Source: Candidatus Endomicrobium procryptotermitis (GTDB taxonomy: Bacteria > Elusimicrobiota > Endomicrobiia > Endomicrobiales > Endomicrobiaceae). From it: DNA of 64,000 nucleotides. Shown here piece by piece: positions 1 to 9,027 of this stretch (position 1 is the first letter of the stretch; each line of letters starts with the position of its first letter). The translations under genes and the position numbers were made by a program. Under the pieces are notes generated by a model. That model ran no database searches, was not told the DNA's origin, and saw nothing but the letters and a program-made list of their open reading frames with translations. The stretch is from positions 114,431 through 178,430 of the forward strand of contig JAITIP010000037.1 in NCBI GenBank assembly GCA_031279415.1. Reading direction: 5' to 3'.

Positions 1-1
1 A

Positions 2-73
2 CACCATCCCGTCTTTTTACAAAAAACTTTTAAACTGCCATTTAAAGATTATGACTTCAAGCCTGACAACTAA
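2..73 (+). CDS. C-terminal tail of an upstream gene (partial)
   Basis: A frame that enters from the left edge stays open for 23 codons and stops with TAA at 71-73, giving a tail that ends KDYDFKPDN. It precedes the HsdS-like fragment and overlaps the start of that open frame. I do not recognise the family from this short tail. It could equally be chance; only the sequence to the left would decide. Confidence 0.25.
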   Translation, partial: HHPVFLQKTFKLPFKDYDFKPDN

Positions 74-678
74 TAACATATAGTAATTTACATTATGAGA
101 AGTTCACGGACGGGAAAGTAAAATGTATACAAGATGAGATACCATTTGAGATACCGAAAGGCTGGGCATTTGAAAAATTAGGAAATATTTGCGATATTGC
201 ACGCGGAGGCTCGCCGCGTCCTATAAAAAATCATTTAACTGCTTCAAATAACGGCGTCAATTTGATAAAAATTGGAGATACAAAACGAGGATACAAATAT
301 ATTACAGCAACTAAAGAAAAAATTTTGCCTTCTGCAGTAAAGTATTCTCGCTATGTTAAAAGAGGAGATTTTTTATTAACAAATTCTATGAGTTTTGGAC
401 ATCCTTATATATTAAAAATAGACGGTTGTATCCATGACGGATGGCTTGTAATTAGTCATATTGAAAATATTTTTGATTATGATTTTTTATATTATGCGCT
501 AAGTTCGGATACAGTATATAAATTATTGACTTCTTTAGCAGTCGGTTCAACAGTTAAAAACTTAAAAGCAGACACTATAAAATCTATTTGCTTTCTAATC
601 CCGCCTTTAGAAGAACAAAAAAGAATAGCTAAAAAAATAGAATCAATTTTTAACCAGTTGAAGTTCTTTGAAGATTAA
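67..678 (+). pseudogene. hsdS: Type I restriction specificity (HsdS) half, 5'-truncated
   Basis: The frame is open from just after a TGA at 64-66 to a TAA at 676-678 (203 codons). The first in-frame ATG, at 262, is already inside the domain. Before it lies the stretch HYEKFTDGKVKC then EIPFEIPKGW, the usual linker before the second target-recognition domain (TRD) of HsdS. The C-terminus has the standard PPLEEQKRIAKKIE helix. Only one TRD of the normal two is present, with no first TRD or central conserved region to the left, so this is a fragment. HsdS normally gives sequence specificity to an HsdM/HsdR complex; neither partner is visible. Its 3' end overlaps the 3' end of another HsdS fragment on the opposite strand by 36 nt. 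Confidence 0.8.
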
Positions 679-1140
679 ATTAAGTTTTTCTACAATTTTT
701 GTTTGTTCTTGTAATGTAGGTAAAGGGATTAAAATAGTTTGTAATTTTTTAATAGAAACACCACCTATAATGCCTGAAATGTTTTTGCCAAATAAATTAA
801 GAAAATATTTTGATTGAATAAAATAATATAAAAACAGACTATTTATTAGTATAGGATGTAAAACACATAACTTATTGCCAAAACATATTTTTTCTTTTAC
901 TACAGCAACCTTTCTACCTGCGCTACCACCTTCAATACAAAGTAATATATCTTTTGCATATCCATATTTAAAGCCAATTTCAGTAAATGGTATTTTTATG
1001 CTATTATCATAATCAATTGTATTATTAAAAGAAATGTCTTTTGTGGCTATATAATTATAACCCTTAGTTAAGTTTATGTATTTTAGTTTTTTTATTTGCT
1101 CAGATATGCTATTTCCAGTATAACTATTTGTACCTTTAAA
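643..1140 (-). pseudogene. hsdS: Inverted HsdS TRD fragment, no start codon
   Basis: On the minus strand a frame open from a stop at 1141-1143 down to a TGA at 643-645 encodes about 165 residues. It begins GTNSYTGNSISEQIKKL, carries a TRD core (CIEGGSAGRKVAVV), and ends with the HsdS helix signature LPTLQEQTKIVEKLN. There is no initiator Met, and the N-terminal part of the TRD is missing; the fragment stops 20 bp before the helicase start. It lies tail to tail with the plus-strand HsdS half. This is the arrangement of a silent specificity cassette, as in invertible hsdS loci, but I see no clear inverted repeat here, so it may simply be decay. Confidence 0.75.
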
Positions 1141-1159
1141 TTAAGCAGGGAATTCTAAA

Positions 1160-4100
1160 ATGCCAAAAATTATAGATAATAGACGAGTATCATTATCGCA
1201 AGTTTTAAGAGATACTGCAAAAAACCATAAACATTTAAGTATTGCTACAGGCTATTGGGATTTAGAAGGTACCTGCGAAATTATAGAACAAATAAAAGAT
1301 TACAAATCCATAAGGCTGCTTATCGGTAAAGAACCCCTTTCAACCCGCAATCAAAAAGCGCACAATATCAAAGAAGAGCTGTTCCCCGATGAGGATATTA
1401 CTTTTGACTTAGAAAACAGTTCAATAAACACAGATACGTATAGCCTAACAAACTTAAGAAAAGCCGCAAAGATATTATCGCGGCTTATAGAAGAGAAGCG
1501 TTTTGAAGTAAAAGTTTTTAGGGATCCGTTTTTGCATGCTAAAGCGTATATTTTTGGCGAGAAAACTTCAACAAATGCCGTCGGTATTATCGGTTCAAGC
1601 AATTTTACAAAATCTGGGCTTACTCAAAATGCAGAACTCAATACTTTTGAAAATGATTGCCGCATTGTAATGTTTCAGCCTCAATCTAATGAGCAAGAGC
1701 ACGGGTATTTAAGCTGGTTTGAAGAGATGTGGAATTCTTCACAAGCCGTTGAATGGACCGGCGATTTTGCAAAGATAGTTCAGCAAAGCCCGCTTGGAGA
1801 TTTAACGTTTGGCGCTTATGACGTTTATATAAAAACATTAATGGAAGTTTTCCCAGAAGAATTAGAGCCAAAACCTAGACTTGAAAAAAACATTGACGAT
1901 GTTTTATATTCATTTCAAAACCGCAACGCGGGACTGCTTCTTGCTAAACTAAATAAAATGGGCTTAGCGCTGCTTTCTGATTCTGTTGGGCTTGGGAAAA
2001 CTGTCACAGCGGGCGCGGTAATTAAAACGTATATTTCACAAGGAGCAAAAAGAATAATTGTTATTGTTCCCGCGTCGTTAAAAGAGCAGTGGCGTCAAGA
2101 TTTAGGCGAATATTTTGAACTTACCGATGAAATTGAATACAAAATAGTTTCACAGCAAAATTTAAATCAAATCCAAGAAATGATAGATTATAATAACAAA
2201 CGCTGGATAAGACCTGTTGATTTATTTGTTATAGACGAAGCGCATAATTTAAGGAGCTCAGGAAGCGAAAGATATAAAAAAATAATGGAATGGATAATCA
2301 CAAATCCAAACTCAAAAGTCTTGCTTCTAACGGCAACTCCGGTAAATAACGGACTTATGGATTTAGCAAATCAAATTCAACTTGCCGCAAAAGGCGCATT
2401 ATCGTCAGTATCGGTTGAATATGAAGATAATAGAAGGAAGTTGTTACATATTGATTTTTTTGAGAGTTTAAAACGTATTCAAAACAGAATAAAGCAAGCA
2501 GAAGAAGAAAATAAACCCTTATCTAAAAAAGAATGGCAGGAAATACAAAAGACAGTATCTCAAGGACTTTCTCATTATCTTGTCCGTTCTACAAGACAGG
2601 GCATAGAAAAAGAAGGCGGCATAATATCAAAAGACGGTTCAAAAAAAGTTTTTCCTACCAGCAAGGTTATGCCTATAGGGTATTCATATGGGCAAAAAAT
2701 AGCGGATTGGGTTTCCCAAACAATAACAAATAATTTATCGGCATTTGAAGGCATAAATCCTAAAACAATAAACATAAATTTGTTTGCAGAATTTACTCAA
2801 CAATCGTTGCATCCTTTAGATTTCGTTAAAGAAATTATCGCAGACAAAAATTATTATAACCGACATTTTGGTATTACCGACGATACTGTAGACAAATACG
2901 GCGACTTTTTATTTGACTCTACAGTAAATTATCCGCTCTTTGATTCAATAAGAAAAAAAGAAAATGAAATTGTTGAAGTAATTACAAATATATTTCAAGC
3001 TGTAAATATGCTTGGGTTTGTTCCATACCGTCCTGAAATTTATCTAATAGAAATTCATGCAAAATCTATAAAAGAAATCAATGCACTTGGAAAAAAAGGC
3101 GATGAAGGCGCTAAAATCCGTATGCAGCTTGCAATTCACAATATTTTACATATTACTTGGTTAAAAAGATTAGAATCAAGCGCCGCGGCTTTGCTTAAAA
3201 GCGTTCAAAATTATAAAAATCGTCTTGAAAAATTTGAGAAATGGTTTGAGAAAGGCTATATTTTGTCTTTTAAAGATATAACTATAGCAGAAGACGAATA
3301 TGGAGAAGATATAGAAAAAGCGTTTGAAGCTTGGGAAAATTACGAACCGACAGACGAAGAAATAGAAAACGGTAAAAATTTAGAACGTAAAGGCATAGAG
3401 AGAAAAGATGCAGATGAAAAGAAATACAATATCGCTGCGATTAGAAAAGACTTACAGAGAGATAAAAAAATAATTCAAGTTCTTATAGAACTGCTGTCTG
3501 AACTAAAAAAACCTCAAAATAATGGCAAATTATCAAAATTTACGAAACTTGTAGAAAATATTTTACAAGAGCAAAAATACGGCAAGAAAATTTTAGTATT
3601 TAGTTTTTTTTCAGACACGATAAATTATTTAAAAGACGCTCTGCCTGATTTTTTTCAAAGTTCAATTCCTAATTTTTCACAAAGAGTCGGTTTTATTTCA
3701 GGGAAAAACGCTAAATCGTCAGATATAGTTAAAAGATTTTCGCCGAAATCTAAAAAATATATTCTAAAACAAGGCGAAACCGAAATATATTTTCTTTTTG
3801 CAACCGACGTTTTGTCTGAAGGGCAAAATTTGCAAGATTGCGCGGTTTTAATCAATTATGATTTGCATTGGAATCCCGTGCGCATGATACAAAGAAACGG
3901 TCGTATAAATCGTCTTGGGTCATTGTTTAGCGACGTTTTTATAGCTAATGTAAAGCCCGAAGAAACTCTTGAATTATACTTAAATCTTGTCCGCCGTTTA
4001 GAAAGAAAAATCAATACCATAAAACATACTATAGGCACAGACCAGTCTGTTCTTGGCGAAAAAGAAAATCCGATAGAATTCATAGATGAATTCAACTCTC

Positions 4101-4864
4101 TAATAAAAGCCTACAGCGATAAAGAACAAGATGTTAAATCCGCAATTTTAGATTTAGAAAAAGAAGAGGATTTCTTATCTTGGACAAATGATTATATTTA
4201 TGAGCTCCGCAATTTTTTGAGAGATAACGAAAAAAATAAAGCGGAAATAGATAGAATTAAAAAAATTCCTATTGGCAAATGGAATTATTTGCCAAAACGC
4301 GCTAAAACAGTTCCAAATAGCGACTCCTTAGCGTTAATTAGAACAATAGGAAAAACTTCCTTAACGGGACAGTCGATAGATGAAGTTTATTTTTTAAGCG
4401 TTAAAACGCAAGAAGAAAAAGCCTCCTATATTGAAAAAGAAATAGCCTTATCTTTGATTAAAACAACCCCGGATGACAACAAAAAATTCATAGACGAAAT
4501 TTTTATAGATAGGGCAATGGCGGCAAGGGTATCTAAAAATGTCGCTAAAACAAGAGCCGAAATTGCCGATGTTAAATATGATTTTAAATACAACAAACAA
4601 ATAAAAGCGTTAACCCTTTTACAAGAAGCCTATCCTTTAATTCCTTTACAAGACGTTTTGTCAAAAGGTATTCGCAACGCTTTGCAGGCTGCGCAAATAA
4701 TGTCAATTTTACGCAAAGTAAATAAAGAGAAGACAGAAAATGGCTCTGTTTTTGCAAGCACATATTCAGAATTTGACAAACTATTGAAAGAAATTATACA
4801 AATTCAAAACGAAGAGCGTGAGATTAAAGAAACAATAGGAATATTATATTATGCCTTTAAATAG
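1160..4864 (+). CDS. PLD-SNF2 helicase fusion of a restriction-like defence system
   Basis: 1234-residue protein. An N-terminal phospholipase-D-like domain shows an HxK motif (H126, K128) followed by GSSNFTKSG. A superfamily-2, SNF2-type helicase follows, with Walker A GLGKT around 277-281, DEAH at 359-362, a LLLTATP motif III near 390, and a C-terminal helicase half with an NRINRLGS arginine-finger motif. The family pairs DNA translocation with a possible nuclease. The start has a good ribosome site (AGGGAA, 7 nt spacing). The stop overlaps the next gene by 14 nt, so the two are co-translated. Helicase plus large adenine methyltransferase pairs occur in DISARM-, BREX- and type IIG/ISP-like defence systems. 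No pglZ, brxC, drmA or drmB gene is visible, so I cannot assign it to one of these. Confidence 0.85.
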   Translation: MPKIIDNRRVSLSQVLRDTAKNHKHLSIATGYWDLEGTCEIIEQIKDYKSIRLLIGKEPLSTRNQKAHNIKEELFPDEDITFDLENSSINTDTYSLTNLRKAAKILSRLIEEKRFEVKVFRDPFLHAKAYIFGEKTSTNAVGIIGSSNFTKSGLTQNAELNTFENDCRIVMFQPQSNEQEHGYLSWFEEMWNSSQAVEWTGDFAKIVQQSPLGDLTFGAYDVYIKTLMEVFPEELEPKPRLEKNIDDVLYSFQNRNAGLLLAKLNKMGLALLSDSVGLGKTVTAGAVIKTYISQGAKRIIVIVPASLKEQWRQDLGEYFELTDEIEYKIVSQQNLNQIQEMIDYNNKRWIRPVDLFVIDEAHNLRSSGSERYKKIMEWIITNPNSKVLLLTATPVNNGLMDLANQIQLAAKGALSSVSVEYEDNRRKLLHIDFFESLKRIQNRIKQAEEENKPLSKKEWQEIQKTVSQGLSHYLVRSTRQGIEKEGGIISKDGSKKVFPTSKVMPIGYSYGQKIADWVSQTITNNLSAFEGINPKTININLFAEFTQQSLHPLDFVKEIIADKNYYNRHFGITDDTVDKYGDFLFDSTVNYPLFDSIRKKENEIVEVITNIFQAVNMLGFVPYRPEIYLIEIHAKSIKEINALGKKGDEGAKIRMQLAIHNILHITWLKRLESSAAALLKSVQNYKNRLEKFEKWFEKGYILSFKDITIAEDEYGEDIEKAFEAWENYEPTDEEIENGKNLERKGIERKDADEKKYNIAAIRKDLQRDKKIIQVLIELLSELKKPQNNGKLSKFTKLVENILQEQKYGKKILVFSFFSDTINYLKDALPDFFQSSIPNFSQRVGFISGKNAKSSDIVKRFSPKSKKYILKQGETEIYFLFATDVLSEGQNLQDCAVLINYDLHWNPVRMIQRNGRINRLGSLFSDVFIANVKPEETLELYLNLVRRLERKINTIKHTIGTDQSVLGEKENPIEFIDEFNSLIKAYSDKEQDVKSAILDLEKEEDFLSWTNDYIYELRNFLRDNEKNKAEIDRIKKIPIGKWNYLPKRAKTVPNSDSLALIRTIGKTSLTGQSIDEVYFLSVKTQEEKASYIEKEIALSLIKTTPDDNKKFIDEIFIDRAMAARVSKNVAKTRAEIADVKYDFKYNKQIKALTLLQEAYPLIPLQDVLSKGIRNALQAAQIMSILRKVNKEKTENGSVFASTYSEFDKLLKEIIQIQNEEREIKETIGILYYAFK

Positions 4865-7800
4865 TACATTTTTCAAAATAAGCGAACTATTAGATTTTCT
4901 TCATAAAGAAACCGACAGAAAAAAAGCGTTAAAACTTGCCGTAGAAATTGCAAGTCAAATTATATTTATCATAGATGACAGCATTTCCTTAAAACCCGCG
5001 TCAGATATTTTACTAGACAATAAAATTTTATCTTTCCCAAACCAAAAAGTTGACGCTTGGTTTAACAAACATCCGCATTACCCTGATTTTAAAGCTGCGT
5101 TCGTTCATTTTAAAAACGAAAATGCTCTGTTTGAATCCAAGTTTTATTGGCTTAATGAAACCTCTACTAAAGCGCGCATATCGGCAGGAGTTATGCTCAC
5201 GCCTAATTGGGAAGATTCTACGCTCACAAGATTTTCAAATTATAAAGTCGGCATAGACTTCTTTCTTACAAATGAGGCTAAAAGTTTGCTTGTAGTTTTG
5301 TCAAATCAAGGAAATTTGCGCGTTTTAGAACTTTCATGCCGACTTACAAACACGCAAATAGAAGTATTAAATAAAATTTCGCAGGCGGGCAAATCAGCGA
5401 CGCAAGAACTTATACATACAAGTTTATGGAACGCTTTTGCGTTAAAAGAAGTCAATAAAAAATTCTTTGAAGGCATTGCTGAATTATTTACTGAGCTTTT
5501 TAATTTTTTGGCTAAAACTAAAGATAGAGAAGATTCAAAATTGTTTGCCAACCGTTTAATAGGGCGTTTATTGTTTATTTGGTTTTTAAGAAAGAAAGAA
5601 CTTATAAATGAATCTTATAATTATTTTACTGCGGACGAAAATTCTGACGTTTATTATGAAAATAAATTAAAGCTTTTATTTTTTGAGATTCTAAACACGC
5701 AAGTTGAAAGCAGAAAAACAGATGATAAAGAGACGCCGTATTTAAACGGCGGACTTTTTGAGGCTCATGCAAATGATTGGATTAATGAAAATATAAAATT
5801 TCCAAAAGACTGGTTTTACAGATTGTATGAACATTTTAACAATTTTAATTTTACAACTGACGAATCAACGCCCGAATATGAACAAGTCGCCATAGACCCT
5901 GAAATGTTAGGACGCGTTTTAGAAAATTTGCTTGCAATGTTAAATACGGATACAGTTGAAAACGCCCGTAAAGCAAAAGGTGCATTTTATACCCCTCGCG
6001 AGATTGTAAGCTATATGTGCAAAGAAAGTTTAAGACAATATCTCTATGTCGCTCTTAATAATCCTGCATACAATGACGGCGTTGATAAACTTTTAGATGA
6101 ATCTGACGCTGTCTTTGAAACGGCAAACAGTAATGCTAAAAGGGATTTGTGGGGAAAAGCAAGCAAAGATATAGTTATTGCAAAAGTTTTATCGGCATTA
6201 GATAATTTAAAAGTTTTAGATCCGGCTTGCGGCTCGGGAGCGTTTCCTATGGGAATGCTGCAGATTTTGTTAAAAAGCTATGAAAGACTTGATTCTCGTT
6301 TTGACCCATACAAAATAAAATTAGGCATATTAGAAAATAATATTTATGGAGTTGACATAGAGCCGATGGCTGTAGAAATATCAAGGTTAAGAGCATGGCT
6401 TTCGCTTATTGTTGACACTCCGTTAAATAAAACTGTTGAACCTTTGCCGAATTTAGATTTTAAATTTGTCTGCGCTAATTCTTTAATTTCGCTTGAAAAA
6501 TCATCGACATTATTTGACGATGTGGATACCGAAGAAGAATTGCTAAAGGAAAAAGAACGTCTTTATGGTGAACATGACCACAACAAAGCAGAAAAAATAA
6601 GAAATAAGGTGCAAGAACTAACAGATAAATTAGTTAGTTTAGAAGTAAATGAAGCGACGGCATCAGGCCGTGCAAAACAATTGCGTTCAATAGATTTCAA
6701 GGATACAACTAAACCTGCTTTATGTTTTGACGTTTTTTGGCATTTTGGCTTAAAAACAGACCTCAACGGCGGCTGTTTTGATATTGTTATCGGCAATCCA
6801 CCGTATGTGTCCACTAAAGGACTAAAGAAAGAAGAAAAGGATATTTTGCAAAAAGAATTTGGATTTTCTGACGATATGTATAATCATTTCTTTTTTAAGG
6901 GAATACAGCTTTTATCTAAAAACGGAAATCTTTCTTTTATTACTTCAAAAACTTTTTGGACAACTCAAACAAAACAAAATTTACGCAATATGTTGTTAAC
7001 TAAAAAGATAAATTATATTTTTGACACAGCAAATCCTTTTGAATCTGCAATGGTTGATACAAGCGTTATATCTGTGCAAAATAGCAGCCCAGAAGGAAAT
7101 CAGGTTCGTTTTTTAGATGGGGGTAAAGATTTGAGAAACTATAAAGTTTATTCTGTCGCTCAATCCATTTATTTAAACGTTCAAAATTCTGTAATTTTCA
7201 AGCCGACGCAGGAAAATCTAAAAATATATGAATTATATGGACAGAAAGTGAAAGAGTTGTATGATAAATGGTGGGATAAAATAAAAACTAGTAAGGATAT
7301 AGAAAAAAATAAAAATGAATTAAAAACATATTGCAAAAGTTTAAAACCCGGAGATATTGCTTTACTTGGATGTCTCACAGAGGGCGGACAAGGATTAGCA
7401 ACAGCTAATAACGGTAAATACATTGCTGTTAGAAAATCTACAAAATGGGCGAAAAATATTATTAAAGAGCGTCCTAAAAAGTTGGCTAAGCTAATAAGAG
7501 AAAAGAAAATTTCTATGGCTGGTTTTGCAAATACAGTCGATTATTTGGATTCTTTGAATGAAAAAGAAATTGCCGCATTGTTTGACGATCTAAAAGAAAA
7601 ATACGGTAGAGACGTTTTTGGACAAGGGTATTTATATCGTCTAATTGACGATGATGAAATTGCTGACGTAGATGCGCTTACAGAAGATGAAAAGAAAAAT
7701 GGCATATCAGAAAATAAAAAATACTATGTACCTTATGATAAAGGAGATAAAGACGGTAATCGTTGGTATCTTGAAACGCCTTTTGCTATTGCTTGGACAC

Positions 7801-8267
7801 AAAAAAACGTCCGTTTTTTAAAGACAGATACAAATGCTAGGTATCAAGGATATATGTTCTATTTTAAGGAAGGTTTTTGTTGGTCAGATATAAGCGATAC
7901 GCGAATAAGATGTAGATTAAAATCAAATAGTATCCATGACGTTACAAGTATGTCTTTGTTTTCCATCTATAAAAACATCCCGAATATTTATTTTATTTGT
8001 ATTATTGTTTCGTCTTTTACTGGGAGATACATAAAAAATTTTATCAATAATACATCTCATTTCCAGATAAATGATGCTCGACAACTACCTATAATTATTC
8101 CTTCAAATGAACAAATATTTGATTTTGAAAAATTATTCAATTTTGCCTATGAAACTAAAAGAAAGTTGTTTTTAAATCAAATATCAGAAAATAAGGCACA
8201 GGATAAACTGTTAGAAATACAGGTAAATTTAGATAAAATGGTAGAGAAATTATACAGAATAATATAA
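4851..8267 (+). CDS. Eco57I/PglX-like N6-adenine DNA methyltransferase with switchable C-terminal TRD
   Basis: 1138-residue class I methyltransferase. The SAM-binding motif I region is AFYTPREIV (about 380) and DPACGSGAFPMG starting at D457. Catalytic motif IV is NPPY at 649-652. The last 150 residues form a target-recognition domain: VRFLKT at 987-992, FKEGFCW, the NDARQLPIIIP motif, then a terminal helix. It would methylate adenine in a specific site and, with the upstream helicase, mark self DNA or restrict foreign DNA. A 20-bp sequence inside codons 986-992 is repeated, perfectly inverted, at 8718-8737, beyond a second TRD on the opposite strand. Inversion would exchange the C-terminus in frame. 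The stop overlaps the end of the inverted TRD by 18 nt. Confidence 0.88.
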   Translation: MPLNSTFFKISELLDFLHKETDRKKALKLAVEIASQIIFIIDDSISLKPASDILLDNKILSFPNQKVDAWFNKHPHYPDFKAAFVHFKNENALFESKFYWLNETSTKARISAGVMLTPNWEDSTLTRFSNYKVGIDFFLTNEAKSLLVVLSNQGNLRVLELSCRLTNTQIEVLNKISQAGKSATQELIHTSLWNAFALKEVNKKFFEGIAELFTELFNFLAKTKDREDSKLFANRLIGRLLFIWFLRKKELINESYNYFTADENSDVYYENKLKLLFFEILNTQVESRKTDDKETPYLNGGLFEAHANDWINENIKFPKDWFYRLYEHFNNFNFTTDESTPEYEQVAIDPEMLGRVLENLLAMLNTDTVENARKAKGAFYTPREIVSYMCKESLRQYLYVALNNPAYNDGVDKLLDESDAVFETANSNAKRDLWGKASKDIVIAKVLSALDNLKVLDPACGSGAFPMGMLQILLKSYERLDSRFDPYKIKLGILENNIYGVDIEPMAVEISRLRAWLSLIVDTPLNKTVEPLPNLDFKFVCANSLISLEKSSTLFDDVDTEEELLKEKERLYGEHDHNKAEKIRNKVQELTDKLVSLEVNEATASGRAKQLRSIDFKDTTKPALCFDVFWHFGLKTDLNGGCFDIVIGNPPYVSTKGLKKEEKDILQKEFGFSDDMYNHFFFKGIQLLSKNGNLSFITSKTFWTTQTKQNLRNMLLTKKINYIFDTANPFESAMVDTSVISVQNSSPEGNQVRFLDGGKDLRNYKVYSVAQSIYLNVQNSVIFKPTQENLKIYELYGQKVKELYDKWWDKIKTSKDIEKNKNELKTYCKSLKPGDIALLGCLTEGGQGLATANNGKYIAVRKSTKWAKNIIKERPKKLAKLIREKKISMAGFANTVDYLDSLNEKEIAALFDDLKEKYGRDVFGQGYLYRLIDDDEIADVDALTEDEKKNGISENKKYYVPYDKGDKDGNRWYLETPFAIAWTQKNVRFLKTDTNARYQGYMFYFKEGFCWSDISDTRIRCRLKSNSIHDVTSMSLFSIYKNIPNIYFICIIVSSFTGRYIKNFINNTSHFQINDARQLPIIIPSNEQIFDFEKLFNFAYETKRKLFLNQISENKAQDKLLEIQVNLDKMVEKLYRII
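7807..7826 (+). repeat. Left arm of 20-bp perfect inverted repeat (candidate recombination site)
   Basis: The sequence acgtccgttttttaaagaca lies inside the methyltransferase gene and encodes part of VRFLKT. Its exact reverse complement is at 8718-8737. The arms are 891 bp apart and enclose the active TRD and the inverted spare TRD. Both arms are read in the same codon phase by their respective TRDs. Confidence 0.9.
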
Positions 8268-8737
8268 TTGGTAAACAAAATCATTAAGTTTTTGCTCTAT
8301 TTCTGATAATTTCTTTGTAATGTCAGTTTTTTGTAAAAACCCATCAAATATTTTTTTCTTTAAATCTATAGCTTGCTTAACTAATGGTTGACAGATGTTT
8401 AATTGTTTTCTTGTAGGTATTAAAATAGGTAGTTGTCTGATATCATTTATTTGGATATTAACTGTACAGTTAATGTATTCTCTATAGTAATCAAATAATA
8501 ACTCAGAATTTAATAAAACAACAATATAATAATTCGGTAACGAATCGACAACAGAATTCAATGACATTGAACCAACATCATTTACAGATTTATTCTTTAT
8601 TTTTACCTTTAACAAACGCGCTTGCGGATTTAAAACATTTGTCCAACAAAAACCTTCCTTAAAATAGAACTGCGGATTTCTGAAAACAGGCATTCCTTCT
8701 CCTTTTTTACCAGAATTTGTCTTTAAAAAACGGACGT
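8250..8737 (-). pseudogene. Silent inverted TRD cassette for the methyltransferase
   Basis: Minus-strand open frame homologous to the C-terminus of the upstream methyltransferase. Shared landmarks in order are VRFLKT, FYFKEGFCW, a V(G/T)SMSL motif, and a QINDIRQLPILIP motif where the active copy has QINDARQLPIIIP, then a closing helix. The frame continues upstream to an ATG at 8774, but that start has no conserved sequence and is probably meaningless. The cassette lacks the catalytic domain, so alone it should be inactive. It reads in the same frame through the 20-bp repeat, so inversion of 7807-8737 would give an intact methyltransferase with a different recognition domain. Confidence 0.85.
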
Positions 8738-8877
8738 ATCTTTCCGTCATCTCCCCATATAACCTCATAATCACTATTAGAGAAAAATGGCGGGGCTATA
8801 TAACATAAATCCATGCTTTCATTCGGCAGCTTTTTCAAAACTTCCAGATTATCGACTAATATCACTTGGTTTTTCAT
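8707..8877 (-). pseudogene. N-terminal remnant of a type III-like (beta-class) DNA methyltransferase
   Basis: A 56-codon minus-strand frame starts at ATG 8877 and reads MKNQVILVDNLEVLKKLP, then CYIAPPFFSNSDYEVIWGDD. This is the N-terminus of type III/Mod-like adenine methyltransferases, whose catalytic motif is normally DPPF/Y; here the Asp is Ala. The frame ends at a TAA just after crossing the 20-bp repeat, while the spare TRD continues in another frame. The body of the enzyme is missing. It looks like a relic left when the TRD cassette arrived or rearranged. Confidence 0.65.
8718..8737 (-). repeat. Right arm of 20-bp perfect inverted repeat
   Basis: Reverse complement of 7807-7826. On the minus strand it reads acgtccgttttttaaagaca and encodes the start of the spare TRD. 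Identity breaks immediately outside both arms: the next inner base differs, then two match. This suggests a short, defined crossover site or a small homology patch. Confidence 0.9.
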
Positions 8878-9027
8878 TTTGCCAATCTTTTATAGAATCA
8901 CAAAAAAATGTACAATTTTTAGAATAATCTTTCAATTATAAAATAGACTAGTTTCCATGCTGAAAATATGTTCTATAAATCATATAAAAGTGTGGAAAAG
9001 AGCTTTTTATTATAAAAACAAAAAAAT

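Noticed and set aside
8738..8774. The ATG at 8774 as a real start for the inverted TRD
   Set aside because: The first residues are unconserved and overlap the methyltransferase remnant in another frame. A TRD alone has no catalytic domain.
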